This document shows positions 16,550 to 23,697 of a stretch of 64,000 bases of DNA, in pieces. Within the stretch, counting starts at the first letter, position 1. Each line of letters starts with the position of its first letter. The position numbers and the translations under genes were made by a program. The notes beneath the pieces are model-generated. The model was not told where the DNA came from, searched no databases, and was given only the letters and a program-made list of their open reading frames with translations. Origin of the DNA: JAGOUB01 sp964640945 (GTDB lineage Bacteria; Patescibacteriota; Gracilibacteria; Peribacterales; Peribacteraceae); assembly GCA_964640945.1 (NCBI GenBank), contig CAZXIV010000001.1, forward strand, positions 62,001-126,000, given 5' to 3'.

Positions 16550-16846
16550 TCACTCGGAAGGGGGTGATTCAGGCGGCGCCAGGGGGTTGACGTACGTGGG
16601 ACGTTTGGGCAGGGCCATAGCCGAAATCTTTGGATCGGCGCTTAAGTTCTCCAGCGATTGAGCTTCGGCGATCTGCATATTGAGGATCTCGCGTTCCAAA
16701 TGGAGTTGGTTCCGCTCGCGTTCCAGCGTGCGGAGGCGGTAGCCTTCGGTGGCGTTGGCGTTCTCGTGGAAGAGGATGACGAGTGCCAGCAGGAGGATAA
16801 GCGAGCCGATGGAGAGCATGAGCAACATGGTGCTCTGCTGCACCAT
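16550..16846 (-). CDS. FtsL/DivIC-like cell-division protein
   Basis: 98 aa: a short N-terminus, one membrane helix at about residues 7-26, then a coiled coil (about 35-66) with Leu and Glu heptads and a Pro-rich tail. This topology plus the position just after rsmH matches ftsL of the division/cell-wall cluster, although sequence identity in this family is too low to prove it. The frame stays open upstream of the ATG into rsmH, so an earlier non-ATG start is possible. The usual next gene, a penicillin-binding protein, is absent. Confidence 0.6.
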   Translation of the reverse strand: MVQQSTMLLMLSIGSLILLLALVILFHENANATEGYRLRTLERERNQLHLEREILNMQIAEAQSLENLSADPKISAMALPKRPTYVNPLAPPESPPSE

Positions 16847-16899
16847 CCGCCCGAGCGAGGAGCGGCGGGTGGGCGAGGCCGATTCGGACGAGGCGGGTG

Positions 16900-17802
16900 T
16901 CAGGGGCGGCGGCGGATGACGCGCAGGAGTGCGCTGCGCGAACGGGGATTGCGGGCAATTTCGGGTGCGCTGGGGCGGACAGCTTTCGGGGTGAGGAGTT
17001 CGAACGGTGCCACTCCCCGCTTGCCCGTCAGTTCGTCTCGGGGTGGATCGGACAGGGCCCGGAAGGCGTGCTTCACGCGGCGGTCCTCCAGCGAATGGAA
17101 GCTAATGATGGCACAGCGCCCGCCGGGATGCAGCAGAGCGGGCACCGCTTCGAGCAGCTTGTCGAGCGCACTGAGCTCGTCGTTCGTCCAGATGCGCAGG
17201 GCTTGGAACACCTGCGGCAAGAGTTTGGGTGTTCGTCGGCCGCCCCATTCTTCCGTCGCGGCGCGGAGCGCTTGGGTGGTGGTGGGCTTGTGGCGGAGGA
17301 TGGTGCCGGCCAATTTTCCCGCAAAGCGGAGCTCGCCCAAATCGCGGAACACGGCCGTCAGTTCGTCGTCGCTGCTGGCTGCGATTTTTTCGGCCGCGGT
17401 TGGTCCTTGGGTGCGGTCGAAGCGCAGGTCGAGCGGGCCATCGAAGCGGAACGAAAAGCCGCGCGCGGCGTCGTCCACGTGGAGTGAGTTCAAGCCGAGA
17501 TCGGCCAGGATGACATCGAATTGTCCCAGGTTGAGCAGCGCCGCCGAGCCGAAGTTGGCATGAACGAAATGGACCGGCACTGGCGCGTCGTGGAGGTTTT
17601 GCTTGGCCAGCGTTAAGTTCGCTTCATCGGCGTCGAGGCCGACGAGCTCTCCCCTCCCCTCCAGTTTTTCGATCAGCCCGGCGGCATGCCCGCCGAGTCC
17701 GAGGGTGAAATCAGCCAGCCGGTCGCCGGGTGCCGGCGCCAGTAATGTGATCGTCTCGGTGAGGAGAACGGGGACGTGGCCGGCGGTCGGGTCGGTCTGC
17801 AC
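16900..17802 (-). CDS. rsmH: 16S rRNA (cytosine1402-N4)-methyltransferase
   Basis: 300 aa. SAM-dependent enzyme acting on 16S rRNA in the decoding centre. Motifs: VPVLLTETITLL and DFTLGLGGHAAGL near the N-terminus, GLDADEANL for SAM ribose binding, LADLGLNSLHVDD, RGFSFRFDGPLDLRFD and the catalytic-region ISFHSLEDRRVK. The start is GTG at 17802, exactly 6 nt after TAGAAT, so the message should be leaderless. It is followed by the ftsL-like gene as in the dcw cluster. Confidence 0.95.
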   Translation of the reverse strand: MQTDPTAGHVPVLLTETITLLAPAPGDRLADFTLGLGGHAAGLIEKLEGRGELVGLDADEANLTLAKQNLHDAPVPVHFVHANFGSAALLNLGQFDVILADLGLNSLHVDDAARGFSFRFDGPLDLRFDRTQGPTAAEKIAASSDDELTAVFRDLGELRFAGKLAGTILRHKPTTTQALRAATEEWGGRRTPKLLPQVFQALRIWTNDELSALDKLLEAVPALLHPGGRCAIISFHSLEDRRVKHAFRALSDPPRDELTGKRGVAPFELLTPKAVRPSAPEIARNPRSRSALLRVIRRRP

Positions 17803-17808
17803 GGGATG

Positions 17809-17814
17809 ATTCTA
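17809..17814 (-). promoter_or_regulatory. -10 of rsmH, predicted leaderless GTG start
   Basis: TAGAAT on the minus strand with a 6-nt gap to the GTG start codon. It lies between rsmH and tRNA-Ser. Confidence 0.55.
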
Positions 17815-17823
17815 TCGCCAAAC

Positions 17824-17839
17824 TGGCGGAGAGGGAGGG
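17824..17839 (-). repeat. tRNA-Ser(GCU) 3'-end echo
   Basis: Sixteen bases identical to 17907-17922 (CCA, discriminator, acceptor strand and part of the T-arm of tRNA-Ser) lie 83 bp downstream of the tRNA 3' end in the same orientation. The interval holds no gene. Confidence 0.8.
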
Positions 17840-17878
17840 CTGTCTTCGCTGCGGCTACGCCGTGCCTTCCGTCCATCT

Positions 17879-17909
17879 CGGCGAAGTGCCGAAGCACGAA
17901 GCCGGATGG
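17879..17909 (-). repeat. tRNA-Ser 3'-flank repeat, copy 1
   Basis: The 31 bases running from the CCA of tRNA-Ser(GCU) into its 3' flank match 26141-26171 at tRNA-Ser(UGA) in 27 positions; all four differences are transitions. The core is CTTCGGCACTTCGCCG. Confidence 0.8.
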
Positions 17910-17998
17910 CGGAGAGGGAGGGATTCGAACCCTCGAAACGGTTTTACCCGTTTACCACATTAGCAGTGTGGTGCTTTCGGCCGCTCAGCCACCTCTCC
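17907..17998 (-). tRNA. tRNA-Ser(GCU)
   Basis: A 92-nt class II tRNA on the minus strand with long variable arm: acceptor GGAGAGG/CCTCTCC, D-arm GGCTGAGCGGCCGAAAGC, anticodon loop CTGCTAA (GCU), T-arm GGGTTCGAATCCC, discriminator G and encoded CCA. TAGACT at 18011-18016 is a suitable -10. Confidence 0.95.
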
Positions 17999-18044
17999 AG
18001 GGGCCGGCCTAGTCTAGCAAAGATACGGGCGAAGAAAACAGGTT

Positions 18045-18779
18045 CTAGGCCGCCCTTTCGCTGTTTTCCCGCGCGACCGCTTCGCGGCGGTAGCGGCACC
18101 AGTTGCAATGACCGGCGGGGGTGGGCGACCGCTCCTCTTGCAGGCACTCGCGCATGCCGAGCAAGGCGTCGTCGATCCAACTTGTGTCGCCGCGGTAGGG
18201 CAGGACGGAAAGCGTGAACTTGAGTGCCCCGTCGAAACGCGCCGCGTCGGTATCAACGTTGGCGATCACCCAGTAGTCCGCGGCGGCGAGCGGATAGCCG
18301 TGGTGGCCGAGTAGCCAGCGGTACACCTCCAACTGCTGGCGGTAGCCGCGGTGGTACTCATCGGCATAATCGAACGGCGGGCGGGCGCTCGTGGCTTTGT
18401 AATCCACCACCGAGAGTGTGCCGTCGCTCCCCTGCCACACATCATCAAGCGCGCCGTAGAGTTCGATGCCCGAGGCCTGGTGGTGCATGCGCAGTCCGCG
18501 CTTCCAGTCGCGCCAAGCCGGCAGCTCGGGCGACGAGAACGGCACGCCATCCACGCCGGAGGCAGTCATCAGCGGGTGCGGCTGTCCGGCCGCGCGGTAC
18601 TCGTCAAACTCTCGTTTCAGGAGGGAGTCGACCGCCAAGTTTAAGCGGAAGGGCGGGCTGTCGAGGCGTGGCAACTTGTGCCGGACGTTTAAGTGGAAAC
18701 AGCGCGGGCACTCCAAGAACAGGGCCAGCTTGCTCCGGCTCAGGGCCAAGGGGGCCGCACCATCGAAGTTCGCAGCCAT
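18045..18779 (-). CDS. PD-(D/E)XK nuclease-superfamily protein (RecB/Cas4-like)
   Basis: 244 aa. The active-site pattern is visible: acidic residues in YGALDDVW (Asp112/113), the VVDYK motif (Asp126-Lys128), and the following helix QQLEVYRWLL with Gln149 and Tyr153. Cysteine pairs CPRC (24-27) and CNWC (225-228) at the two ends resemble the metal or [4Fe-4S] ligands of RecB/Cas4-like nucleases. No cas genes or CRISPR array are nearby, so a DNA repair role is more likely. The ATG at 18779 follows TATGCT by 6 nt; the ATG at 18842 would read through that promoter. Confidence 0.8.
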   Translation of the reverse strand: MAANFDGAAPLALSRSKLALFLECPRCFHLNVRHKLPRLDSPPFRLNLAVDSLLKREFDEYRAAGQPHPLMTASGVDGVPFSSPELPAWRDWKRGLRMHHQASGIELYGALDDVWQGSDGTLSVVDYKATSARPPFDYADEYHRGYRQQLEVYRWLLGHHGYPLAAADYWVIANVDTDAARFDGALKFTLSVLPYRGDTSWIDDALLGMRECLQEERSPTPAGHCNWCRYRREAVARENSERAA

Positions 18780-18785
18780 AGTCGG

Positions 18786-18815
18786 AGCATAGTGACAACA
18801 TCTTTCACTCGCCAA
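18786..18815 (-). promoter_or_regulatory. Promoter of the PD-(D/E)XK gene, predicted leaderless
   Basis: TTGGCG (18810-18815), an 18-bp spacer and TATGCT (18786-18791) on the minus strand, then 6 nt to the ATG. Confidence 0.6.
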
Positions 18816-18843
18816 GGAAATACCGTTCGACGCGCGTCGCACG

Positions 18844-18849
18844 TAGCAT
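18844..18849 (+). promoter_or_regulatory. -10 of the 164-aa membrane protein, predicted leaderless
   Basis: TAGCAT followed by 7 nt and the ATG at 18857. The ATG at 18848 lies inside this hexamer, so it would not be transcribed from here. Confidence 0.4.
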
Positions 18850-18856
18850 GCCGGAC

Positions 18857-19351
18857 ATGGACTCCCACCACATTCTCCGTCACAGCAAGCAGCAGGCCAC
18901 GCAGGGCCTGGCCCTGGCCGGTGTCATCATCACCCTCTTTGGCATCTACGTCGCCTTCGCTTTCGCCGCTCCGTACTACGAAAAAAGCGTAATGATGCTC
19001 TCGCAGTTGCCGCAGAAACAGCAGGCCATCTCCGCCGCCGCTAAAGCGCTGACGCCTCCCGCCCGCCGCCCCGGCGCCCTGGTCCCCGGCCAGGTGGTGG
19101 GCGCCAAGACGCAGATCGAGGTGCAGCAATATAACCTCAACGGCCAGATCACGGTCCTGGTGTTCTCGTTCGCGATGTACAAGATCGCCTTCCTCCTTGC
19201 CTGCAGCTTAATCTTCGTCGGTAGCTGCATCATCTGGTCGTCGTACCACGGTTGGTGGAACTTCACCAAGCGTCAGACTTCAAGCGGTACCGATCGCGCC
19301 GCCATCAAAGCGCCGTCGGCCGTTGTCCGCCGCAAGGCGGCCCGGGCCTGA
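18857..19351 (+). CDS. Membrane protein with two helices, unknown function
   Basis: 164 aa, not recognised. One membrane helix near residues 18-38 and a second near 98-125, separated by a loop of about 60 residues that includes Pro- and Ala-rich sequence. The basic C-terminal tail suggests that both ends are cytoplasmic. The ATG at 18857 is preferred over 18848 because the latter lies inside a -10-like TAGCAT. It is divergent from the nuclease gene. Confidence 0.6.
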   Translation: MDSHHILRHSKQQATQGLALAGVIITLFGIYVAFAFAAPYYEKSVMMLSQLPQKQQAISAAAKALTPPARRPGALVPGQVVGAKTQIEVQQYNLNGQITVLVFSFAMYKIAFLLACSLIFVGSCIIWSSYHGWWNFTKRQTSSGTDRAAIKAPSAVVRRKAARA

Positions 19352-19739
19352 GTGAGGCTGTTCGTCTCCTCCTCATTGCCTACCGGTCATCCGCCAACTG
19401 GCGGGCCTCGTTGTGCCATATCTGTAGCCGCTGTTTCTGGTGGTTCGATACGCTTTCGAGCGCCAATTGCATCTCTACGAGGCGCGCTCGGGCCTGATGC
19501 TTCATCTCCCCGACCGACTTTTTCGAGGAGGCTTATGAGATGAGCGCGCCGAACAGATCTCATTGCCACCAGCGCATATCGTGGCAGGCCTTCTGGAAGA
19601 AAGCGTGAGGCTTGATGGGCGGGGCGGTCCCGCCACAGGCTGTCCTGTCAAAGCCATCTGTTGGGAGTGAGCAACAGACCGCGCAGCCACGCGGGAGCGC
19701 AACAGTAAAGCCTCCTTCCCGGAGAGAGGGGCGCGGTGC
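19352..19739. other. Non-coding or uncertain stretch
   Basis: About 390 bases without a convincing gene. It holds a hairpin (TCTGTTG at 19657-19663 with CAACAGA at 19672-19678) and a minus-strand ORF of 41 codons (19380-19505) encoding a charged, helix-prone peptide. The peptide is open on both sides to doubt: its GGGGAG is too close to the ATG to be a normal ribosome-binding site. No RNase P, tmRNA, SRP or 6S signature was seen. Confidence 0.4.
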
Positions 19740-19745
19740 TACCGT
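19740..19745 (+). promoter_or_regulatory. -10 of the ROK kinase gene, predicted leaderless
   Basis: TACCGT followed by 6 nt and the ATG at 19752. The -35 region is poor. Confidence 0.4.
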
Positions 19746-19751
19746 AGGGGC

Positions 19752-20600
19752 ATGTCTTCTCGGTCTGTGATCGGCGTCGACCTCGGCGGCACCAAGCTGG
19801 CGATCGTGCGTTTCGACGCCGAGAGCTTCGAGCCGCAGGAGATGACCACCGTGCCGACCGAAGCCTCGCGCGGCTTCCCGGCCGTGTTCGAGACGATGAT
19901 TGAGCTGATCGAGCGTCTGCGCAAAACCGATACTGTCGCTGTGGGCGTGGGCGTGCCCGGCTTGGTGCACCAGCCCGACGGCCACCTCCTCAATGCCCCA
20001 AACCTCCCCGACGCCATCGATGTCCCGCTTCGCCAGATGTTGGAAGAGCGCCTCAAGCTCCCGATAGCGCTCGAGAACGACGCCCGCTCGTTCACCTTGG
20101 CCGAAGCGCTCGTCGGCGCCGGTAAAGGGCACCGTGTCGTCATCGGCGTCACGCTTGGTACCGGTGTCGGCGGCGGTATTGTGCTGGATGGCCAAATTCT
20201 CCACGGCGAGAACGGCTACGCCGGCGAGATCGGCCACATGCTCTTACAGCCGGGCCAGGCGCCGTTCCCGGCCGAGGGCCGCTTTGGCGAAGTGGAGCAG
20301 TTCCTCTCGGGTACAGGGCTGAAAAAGCGCGGCGCCAGCGCCGAAGAGCCGCCAGCCACGCTTGCGAAGGAGGCCGCTTGGCTTTGTCTCAACCTCACCT
20401 ACCTGCTCAACCCTTCCGTCATTGTTTTTGGCGGCGGTGTGGCCAAGGCTGTCACGGAGCGCATCGCGGACGTGGAAAAAGAATTGAAGAATCTCGTGTT
20501 GCCCAATATCCCGCTACCTGCCCTGGTGCCGGCACAGGTGAAAGATGCGGGCGCGCTCGGCGTGGCGCTGCTGGCGCTCAGTTTGACTGAAGCGCGGTAA
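19752..20600 (+). CDS. ROK-family sugar kinase (glucokinase-like)
   Basis: 282 aa. It probably phosphorylates glucose or an amino sugar at O6. The ATP loop is IGVDLGGTK (residues 7-15), the catalytic Asp is in LENDARS (Asp110), the second phosphate loop is LGTGVGGGI (135-143), and GEIGH (158-162) supplies the conserved His. In most ROK proteins CxCGxxGCxE follows and binds zinc with that His; here the stretch 169-182 (APFPAEGRFGEVE) aligns with it but has no cysteine, so the zinc site is lost. It is convergent with gnd, seven bases apart. Confidence 0.88.
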   Translation: MSSRSVIGVDLGGTKLAIVRFDAESFEPQEMTTVPTEASRGFPAVFETMIELIERLRKTDTVAVGVGVPGLVHQPDGHLLNAPNLPDAIDVPLRQMLEERLKLPIALENDARSFTLAEALVGAGKGHRVVIGVTLGTGVGGGIVLDGQILHGENGYAGEIGHMLLQPGQAPFPAEGRFGEVEQFLSGTGLKKRGASAEEPPATLAKEAAWLCLNLTYLLNPSVIVFGGGVAKAVTERIADVEKELKNLVLPNIPLPALVPAQVKDAGALGVALLALSLTEAR

Positions 20601-20606
20601 TGGCGG

Positions 20607-22004
20607 TTACCACTGGGCGTGGAACATCCCCTGTTTGTCGGTGCGCTCGAAGGTGTGGGCACCAAACAGGTCGCGTTGCGCTTGGATGAGGTTCTGCGGA
20701 AGCCAGGCGCTGCGGTAGCCGTCGAAATAGGCCAATGAGGCCGCGAAGGCCGGCAGCGGCACGCCGCGCTCGGCGCCGAGAGCCACCACTTGGCGCCAGT
20801 GTTTCTGGGGCTCGTGGAGGCAGAGTTCACGCAACGTGCGGATGGCCTTGTCGGTACCTGTAAAGGCTTCTTGCAGCAGCGGCAGAAGTTGGCTGCGGAT
20901 AATGCAGCCGCCGCGCCAAATGCGACAGATTTCGCTGATATCCAGATTCCATTTCTCCTCGTCACTCGCGAGCGACAGTAGTTGCAAGCCTTGGGCGTAC
21001 GTCTGCGCGACGGAGGCGATGAAGGCGTCTTTTAGGGCGGACACCAGGTCGTCGCCGGCCAGGCGCAGGGGCAGAAGTTCGCTGGGCAGGACGGGAGCGC
21101 GGACACTCCGAAATTCCTTGGCCGACGAGACGATGCGGGCGTCGGTGGCCGCAACGATGGTGGGGATGGAGGCGCCGTAGTGGAAGCCGGCTTCGATGGT
21201 CCATTTGCCCGTCCCCTTTTGGCCGGCCTTATCGAGGATAAGGTCGAGAAGATCAGTTCCCGTCTCGGGGTCCTTGGTTTGGAAAATCTTGACCGTGATT
21301 TCTAGTAAGAAGGACCCGAGTGGTTCGGTGGCATTCCATTCGGCGAAGATCTGCGCCAACTGCTTGTTGGTGAAACCACCCTCTGTCTTCAGGAGGTGAT
21401 AGCTCTCGGCGATGAGCTGCATGATGCCGTACTCGATACCGTTATGGACCATCTTTACGAAGTGGCCGGCGCCGCCTTCGCCCATGAAGGCCGCGCAGGT
21501 GCCGCCTGCGCCGTCGCTCGCCGCCATCTTGAGCAGGAGTGGAGCCAGGGCCTCATACGCTTCTTTATCGGCGCCCGGCATCATGCTGGGGCCGTTGAGC
21601 GCGCCTTCTTCGCCGCCGCTCACGCCCATGCCCACGAAGTGTAGGCCGGCGTTCTTTAAACGCTTGAAACGCCGCTCGGTATCACGGTAGTGGCTATTAC
21701 CCGCGTCGATGAGAATATCTCCTTTATTGAGTAGCGGCACTAATTCTTCGATAACGTCATCGACGGGTTGGCCGGCTTTGACCATGAGCAAGATCGGTCG
21801 TGGTGAGGTGAGGGCGGCCACAAATTCTTGAAGCGTCTTTGCGCCAACAAATGTGCCTTCACTACCGTATGAGGCCAAAAATTCGTCGGTTTTGGTGGCA
21901 GTGCGATTGAAAACGGTGACGGTGGCGCCGTTGCGTGCGGCGTTGCGCGCCAGGTTCGATCCCATGGTGGCGAGTCCGATCACTCCGAGTTGGAGGTTCG
22001 TCAT
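20607..22004 (-). CDS. gnd: 6-phosphogluconate dehydrogenase (decarboxylating)
   Basis: 465 aa, the long homodimeric form that turns 6-phosphogluconate into ribulose 5-phosphate with NADPH. Visible: dinucleotide loop GVIGLATMGSNLARN, IDAGNSHYRDTERR, the signature VGMGVSGGEEGALNGPSMMPG spanning the active site, catalytic Lys in GHFVKMVHNGIEYG, and the C-terminal FERTDKQGMFHAQW. The start at 22004 begins the Rossmann fold and follows TACACT by 7 nt. With transketolase it gives a partial pentose-phosphate route. Confidence 0.95.
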   Translation of the reverse strand: MTNLQLGVIGLATMGSNLARNAARNGATVTVFNRTATKTDEFLASYGSEGTFVGAKTLQEFVAALTSPRPILLMVKAGQPVDDVIEELVPLLNKGDILIDAGNSHYRDTERRFKRLKNAGLHFVGMGVSGGEEGALNGPSMMPGADKEAYEALAPLLLKMAASDGAGGTCAAFMGEGGAGHFVKMVHNGIEYGIMQLIAESYHLLKTEGGFTNKQLAQIFAEWNATEPLGSFLLEITVKIFQTKDPETGTDLLDLILDKAGQKGTGKWTIEAGFHYGASIPTIVAATDARIVSSAKEFRSVRAPVLPSELLPLRLAGDDLVSALKDAFIASVAQTYAQGLQLLSLASDEEKWNLDISEICRIWRGGCIIRSQLLPLLQEAFTGTDKAIRTLRELCLHEPQKHWRQVVALGAERGVPLPAFAASLAYFDGYRSAWLPQNLIQAQRDLFGAHTFERTDKQGMFHAQW

Positions 22005-22011
22005 GGACCTG

Positions 22012-22017
22012 AGTGTA
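22012..22017 (-). promoter_or_regulatory. -10 of gnd, predicted leaderless
   Basis: TACACT on the minus strand, 7 nt before the gnd ATG. Confidence 0.5.
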
Positions 22018-22106
22018 CAGCAATCCATCTGCTTCAGGATGGCGCACCATAAAGACCGGGGGCACATTGCCCCCGGCTCTCTTTGTCGTTTGTACCGCTG
22101 ATGGAT

Positions 22107-22760
22107 TTAGAGAGGTTTGGGTGCCGGCGGAGCGACTTTGCCGTACTTCTCGTAGGCTCGCATGATGAGTTTCACACCTTCGGCGCGGTTAATCTTGTCG
22201 TTGGGTCGAAAGGTATTCGTGGTGTGGCCGTAGGCGTCGGTGTCGCCGCTAATGATGCCGTCGGCATAGAGTCTGTTGATGGCGCCGATATTGGTGTCGG
22301 TGGAGGGTACGTCGGTAAATGGAGTCGTATCTGTGGACTTCGCCAGGAGGAAGGCATCAGCGACGATCTGGGCCAATTCTCCACGTGAGGCTTGGTTGTT
22401 AAAATTCGTCTTTCGGTCGAGGAAGAAGCTAAAATTCTCGGTTTGAGCCACCCCGACATAGGGTCCGTACCAAACGTCGTGCCAAGCGTCGCTGACAGTG
22501 TATTTACTGGCGTCGTAGCCTGCAGCAACGGTGGCCATCTTCAGCGACTGGGCGACCGTGACATTGTCAGACGGGCCAAATTTTCCAGTCAACTTGCCGT
22601 TGCTGTCTCGATAGCCAGCGACGATGTCCAGGGTGGTGGCCTGGGAGACATAACCGGCGTACCAAGCGCTTGGGGGAACATCTTCGTACGTTGTGATTGT
22701 TGCTGCAACGGCAGCGAGGGGTAGGCCGATGATGGAGAGGGACAGGAGGAGTTTCTTCAT
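22107..22760 (-). CDS. Exported SLH-domain protein
   Basis: 217 aa. The first 20 residues are a signal peptide ending AAVAA. The rest holds SLH-type segments: one with YEDVPPSAWYAGYV and GKFGPSDNVTVAQSLKM, and another with FTDVPSTDTNIGAINRLYADGIISG and FRPNDKINRAEGVKLIM. SLH domains bind pyruvylated secondary cell-wall polymers, which suggests attachment of this protein, and perhaps an S-layer, to the envelope. No other domain is present. TATACT ends 6 nt before the ATG at 22760. Confidence 0.85.
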   Translation of the reverse strand: MKKLLLSLSIIGLPLAAVAATITTYEDVPPSAWYAGYVSQATTLDIVAGYRDSNGKLTGKFGPSDNVTVAQSLKMATVAAGYDASKYTVSDAWHDVWYGPYVGVAQTENFSFFLDRKTNFNNQASRGELAQIVADAFLLAKSTDTTPFTDVPSTDTNIGAINRLYADGIISGDTDAYGHTTNTFRPNDKINRAEGVKLIMRAYEKYGKVAPPAPKPL

Positions 22761-22766
22761 GCGCCA

Positions 22767-22772
22767 AGTATA
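22767..22772 (-). promoter_or_regulatory. -10 of the SLH gene, predicted leaderless
   Basis: TATACT on the minus strand followed by 6 nt and the ATG. It is one half of a divergent pair with the promoter at 22819. Confidence 0.6.
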
Positions 22773-22818
22773 AACCTGATCCAAGGGATTTACGTAAGCG
22801 TCCTAGACCTGGTTCGTC

Positions 22819-22824
22819 TACGAT
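22819..22824 (+). promoter_or_regulatory. -10 of the C39-like lipoprotein gene, predicted leaderless
   Basis: TACGAT followed by exactly 6 nt and the ATG at 22831. Confidence 0.5.
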
Positions 22825-22830
22825 TGCACT

Positions 22831-23613
22831 ATGACTCCTCTCCGTTTTTCCGCTTTCGCCGGCGCGCTCGTACTTTTGGCTTCCTGCAGCTCTCAACCTG
22901 AGGTGGTCTTCCCGGCCCCGAATTCCGCCTCTTCCCGATCGGTAAGAGCGGAGGGGGCAAGTTCGTCTTCTACTAGTTCAAAAATGACGCTTTCCTCGGC
23001 GTCTTCGTCGGCTTTCGCCGCCCCAACGCCTTCGTCGCTGCCGAGTAGCGTCCGGATCGAAGTGCCGTTTGCCAGCCAAGCACCCTTCGCCAATTGGGAC
23101 GAAGTGCACCAAGAGACGTGCGAGGAGGCGGCCCTACTTTTGGGTCAGGCCTTTGCCAAGGGTGAGACGACGATGACCGAGCAAACGATGGAGGATCGTC
23201 TCCAGTCGCTCCTGGCCTATCAAGAAGCCCAGGGATATGGCATCGACGTGAATATTGCCGAAGCGGCCGCCATCGCACGCGACGCGCTGGGGCTCCAGGT
23301 GCGTATTCTTTCGAATGTCACCGAGGCCGATCTCGTCCGTGAGCTGGCTGCCGGCCACCCCATCGTGGCGCCGTTCGCGGGCCGCGAGCTTGGCAACCCC
23401 AACTTCACGGGTGAGGGTCCGTGGTACCACATGCTCATCATCATCGGCTATGACGCCAAAAACTTCATCACCAACGACGTCGGCACCCGCCGCGGCGCTG
23501 GTTACGTCTACGACCGCGATGTGCTGATGTCGGCCCTGCACGACTGGACGGGCGTAAAAGAAGAGACGAATACCGGACCTAAGAACGTCCTCGTCATCGA
23601 CGGCGCCCTGTAA
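22831..23613 (+). CDS. Lipoprotein with C39-like papain-fold peptidase domain
   Basis: 260 aa. A lipobox LLASC puts the lipidated Cys at residue 19, followed by a Ser-rich linker to about residue 74. The C-terminal domain has VPFASQAPFANWDEVHQETCEEA with the candidate nucleophile Cys97, then GPWYHMLIIIGYD with His200, and ITNDVG with the third catalytic Asn/Asp. This is the Peptidase_C39_2 pattern seen in many secreted proteins. The substrate is unknown. It is divergent from the SLH gene. Confidence 0.8.
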   Translation: MTPLRFSAFAGALVLLASCSSQPEVVFPAPNSASSRSVRAEGASSSSTSSKMTLSSASSSAFAAPTPSSLPSSVRIEVPFASQAPFANWDEVHQETCEEAALLLGQAFAKGETTMTEQTMEDRLQSLLAYQEAQGYGIDVNIAEAAAIARDALGLQVRILSNVTEADLVRELAAGHPIVAPFAGRELGNPNFTGEGPWYHMLIIIGYDAKNFITNDVGTRRGAGYVYDRDVLMSALHDWTGVKEETNTGPKNVLVIDGAL

Positions 23614-23667
23614 ATCTCGCTGTTTGTCCGCCGCCCGATGGGTGGCGGATTTTTTTTCAGACCGGAG

Positions 23668-23673
23668 TACGAT
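23668..23673 (+). promoter_or_regulatory. -10 of transketolase gene
   Basis: TACGAT followed by 6 nt and an 18-nt transcribed leader that is mostly pyrimidine, with no Shine-Dalgarno sequence, before the ATG at 23698. Confidence 0.45.
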
Positions 23674-23697
23674 GGGGGCATCTTTCTTCCCGCCCGT

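Noticed and set aside
19380..19505. Minus-strand 41-codon ORF encoding a charged helical peptide
   Set aside because: Kept only as a note in the non-coding region: no promoter, ribosome-binding sequence abutting the ATG, and no homologue recognised.
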